From Acidobacteriaceae bacterium (GTDB lineage Bacteria > Acidobacteriota > Terriglobia > Terriglobales > Acidobacteriaceae): DNA of 5,829 bases. The translations under genes were made by a program, and so were the position numbers. The notes beneath the pieces are model-generated. The model did no database searches. It saw only the letters and a program-made list of their open reading frames with translations, and was not told the origin of the DNA. Where the stretch lies: assembly GCA_003132825.1 (NCBI GenBank), contig PKYX01000110.1:1-5829 (forward strand), given 5' to 3'. Below are positions 4,776-5,829 of the stretch, in pieces (position 1 is the stretch's first letter; every line of letters begins with the position of its first letter).

Positions 4776-5829
4776 CAGCGTTTCCGGCTTCCTTCGTGGG
4801 GAAGCGATTCGCGGACCGGCCGGGCAGCGGCAGCCGAGAATTCAAGCTCGAGAACGCTTCCATGATCTGAGCCGCTGGCGGTTCGCAGCGAGAGCCTGAG
4901 CCCATCCGGACACTCGACTTCGAGCAAGTCGGTGGCGCCGTGAAATGCCTGCCGGCAGATGGTGGCTCGAACCCGCACCGTGTCCTGAGCAGAAGCCCGC
5001 GCGGTATCGTCGGTGATGCGAATGTTTTCCGGACGTAACGAGAAAAGTGCCGGACCATCCGCCAGAGCAACCCGCCAGCCGAGCGAGTGGCAGCGCGCCA
5101 CACCATCCTTTACCTCACCCCGCAGGAGATTGGTGTGGCCAATGAACTGCGCCGTATAGGCAGTTGCGGGATGATTGTAGATCTCGCGCGGCGAGGCGAC
5201 CTGCTCCAGTTCGCCTTGGCGCAACAATGCGATGCGATCTGACATGACCATGGCTTCCTCCTGATCATGCGTGACAAAGACGAAAGAGATGCCAACTTCG
5301 CGTTGCAGGGATTTCAGTTCGACCTGCATTTGGCGACGGAGGTTGGCGTCGAGCGCGGAGAGCGGCTCATCGAGCAAGAGCAGACGCGGCCGATTCACCA
5401 GCGCCCGGGCCAAGGCGATGCGCTGCTGCTGGCCGCCGCTGATCTTAGCGGGCTTCGAACGGGCAAAGACCGTCATCTTCACCATGGCCAGCGCCTGTTC
5501 GACGCGCGTCTGGATTTCGGCTTTAGGCCGTTGGGCGACGCGCAGGCCATAGCCTACGTTCTCCTCGACCGTCAAGTGGGGAAATAATGCGTAGTGCTGA
5601 AAGACGGTGTTGACGCGGCGGCGATAGGGAGGCAGTGCGTCCAGCCGCTCGCCCGCCATGAGGATTTCACCGGAGGTGGCATTTTCGAAGCCCGCAATGA
5701 TGCGCAGCAACGTCGTCTTTCCCGAACCGCTTTCCCCCAGAATAGTAAGGAACTCGCCTTCTGCGACCTGAAGCGAGATATCGCGCAACACCGGGCTGCC
5801 GCCAAAAGACTTGGCGAGGTTGCGAATCG
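4775..5829 (-). CDS. potA: PotA-like ABC transporter ATP-binding protein (5' partial)
   Basis: This is the ATPase of the Pot-type importer. The frame stays open to the right edge, where the codons before the GTG at 5791 read IRNLAKSFGGSP, a normal ABC N-terminal strand; so that GTG is an internal valine and the true start is outside. Counting from it, Walker A GESGSGKTT is at 19-27, Q-loop Gln65 in VFQHYALFPHLT, signature ISGGQQQRIALARAL at 117-131, Walker B LLLLDEP at 137-143, D-loop SALD, and H-loop His175 in VTHDQEEA. From about 250 a TOBE domain follows, marked by SLRPENIRI (251-259), ending at residue 338. The N-terminal edge, TOBE domain and QQQR signature place it in the PotA/MalK-like importer class, and the PotB/PotC neighbours support PotA. 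The stop overlaps the potB start by one base. Confidence 0.94.
   Translation of the reverse strand, partial: IRNLAKSFGGSPVLRDISLQVAEGEFLTILGESGSGKTTLLRIIAGFENATSGEILMAGERLDALPPYRRRVNTVFQHYALFPHLTVEENVGYGLRVAQRPKAEIQTRVEQALAMVKMTVFARSKPAKISGGQQQRIALARALVNRPRLLLLDEPLSALDANLRRQMQVELKSLQREVGISFVFVTHDQEEAMVMSDRIALLRQGELEQVASPREIYNHPATAYTAQFIGHTNLLRGEVKDGVARCHSLGWRVALADGPALFSLRPENIRITDDTARASAQDTVRVRATICRQAFHGATDLLEVECPDGLRLSLRTASGSDHGSVLELEFSAAAARPVRESLPHEGSRKR

Noticed and set aside
4216..5106. 296-codon minus-strand ORF overlapping potA and potB
   Set aside because: It is an arginine/serine/leucine-rich alternate frame of two genes that show complete ABC motifs.

Overview
The window is about 58-60% GC by eye, and its genes prefer G or C at the third codon position. 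It is gene-dense chromosomal DNA from a Gram-negative-type bacterium. The style of the genes and of the intergenic palindromes resembles soil Acidobacteriota, but that is an impression from pattern memory and no marker gene here proves it. There is no rRNA, tRNA, CRISPR array, transposase or phage gene.

Left half, plus strand (1-2984). A drug/haem-exporter-type ABC system enters from the left edge. First comes the C-terminal part of a DrrA/CcmA-like ATPase. A 100-nt spacer rich in palindromes follows, then a small two-helix membrane protein. One base after its stop, an ABC-2 type permease begins. Beyond it lies a 420-nt stretch (1701-2120) with one weakly supported small ORF. The last gene encodes an unusual membrane-anchored protein that joins HEAT-like helices to a barrel-sandwich (lipoyl/biotinyl-like) domain whose modifiable lysine is replaced by arginine. 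All these genes point the same way and could form one export module: ATPase, accessory subunit, permease and a possible adaptor.

Right half, minus strand (5829 down to 3150). A PotABC-type importer operon, of the kind used for polyamines or similar small cations, enters from the right edge. It runs potA (start outside the window), potB (sharing one base with potA), then potC (overlapping potB). The potC gene is broken. Its product matches the permease family up to the conserved EAA cytoplasmic loop and then runs out of frame into a two-cluster 4Fe-4S ferredoxin gene. The ferredoxin lacks a convincing start of its own. The switch lies at an 11-12 base A/G-rich tract that fits both genes. This looks like a deletion between short homologous tracts, or a chimeric assembly join, that removed the last third of potC and whatever followed it, possibly a potD-like binding-protein gene. 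I consider this junction the most notable thing in the window.

The two halves converge on 2985-3149, which holds two hairpins, the better of which is placed as a terminator for the ferredoxin transcript, and a short low-complexity tract. I did not find a clear new defence or mobile system. The most novel candidates are the HEAT plus lipoyl-like protein and the small subunit between ATPase and permease.
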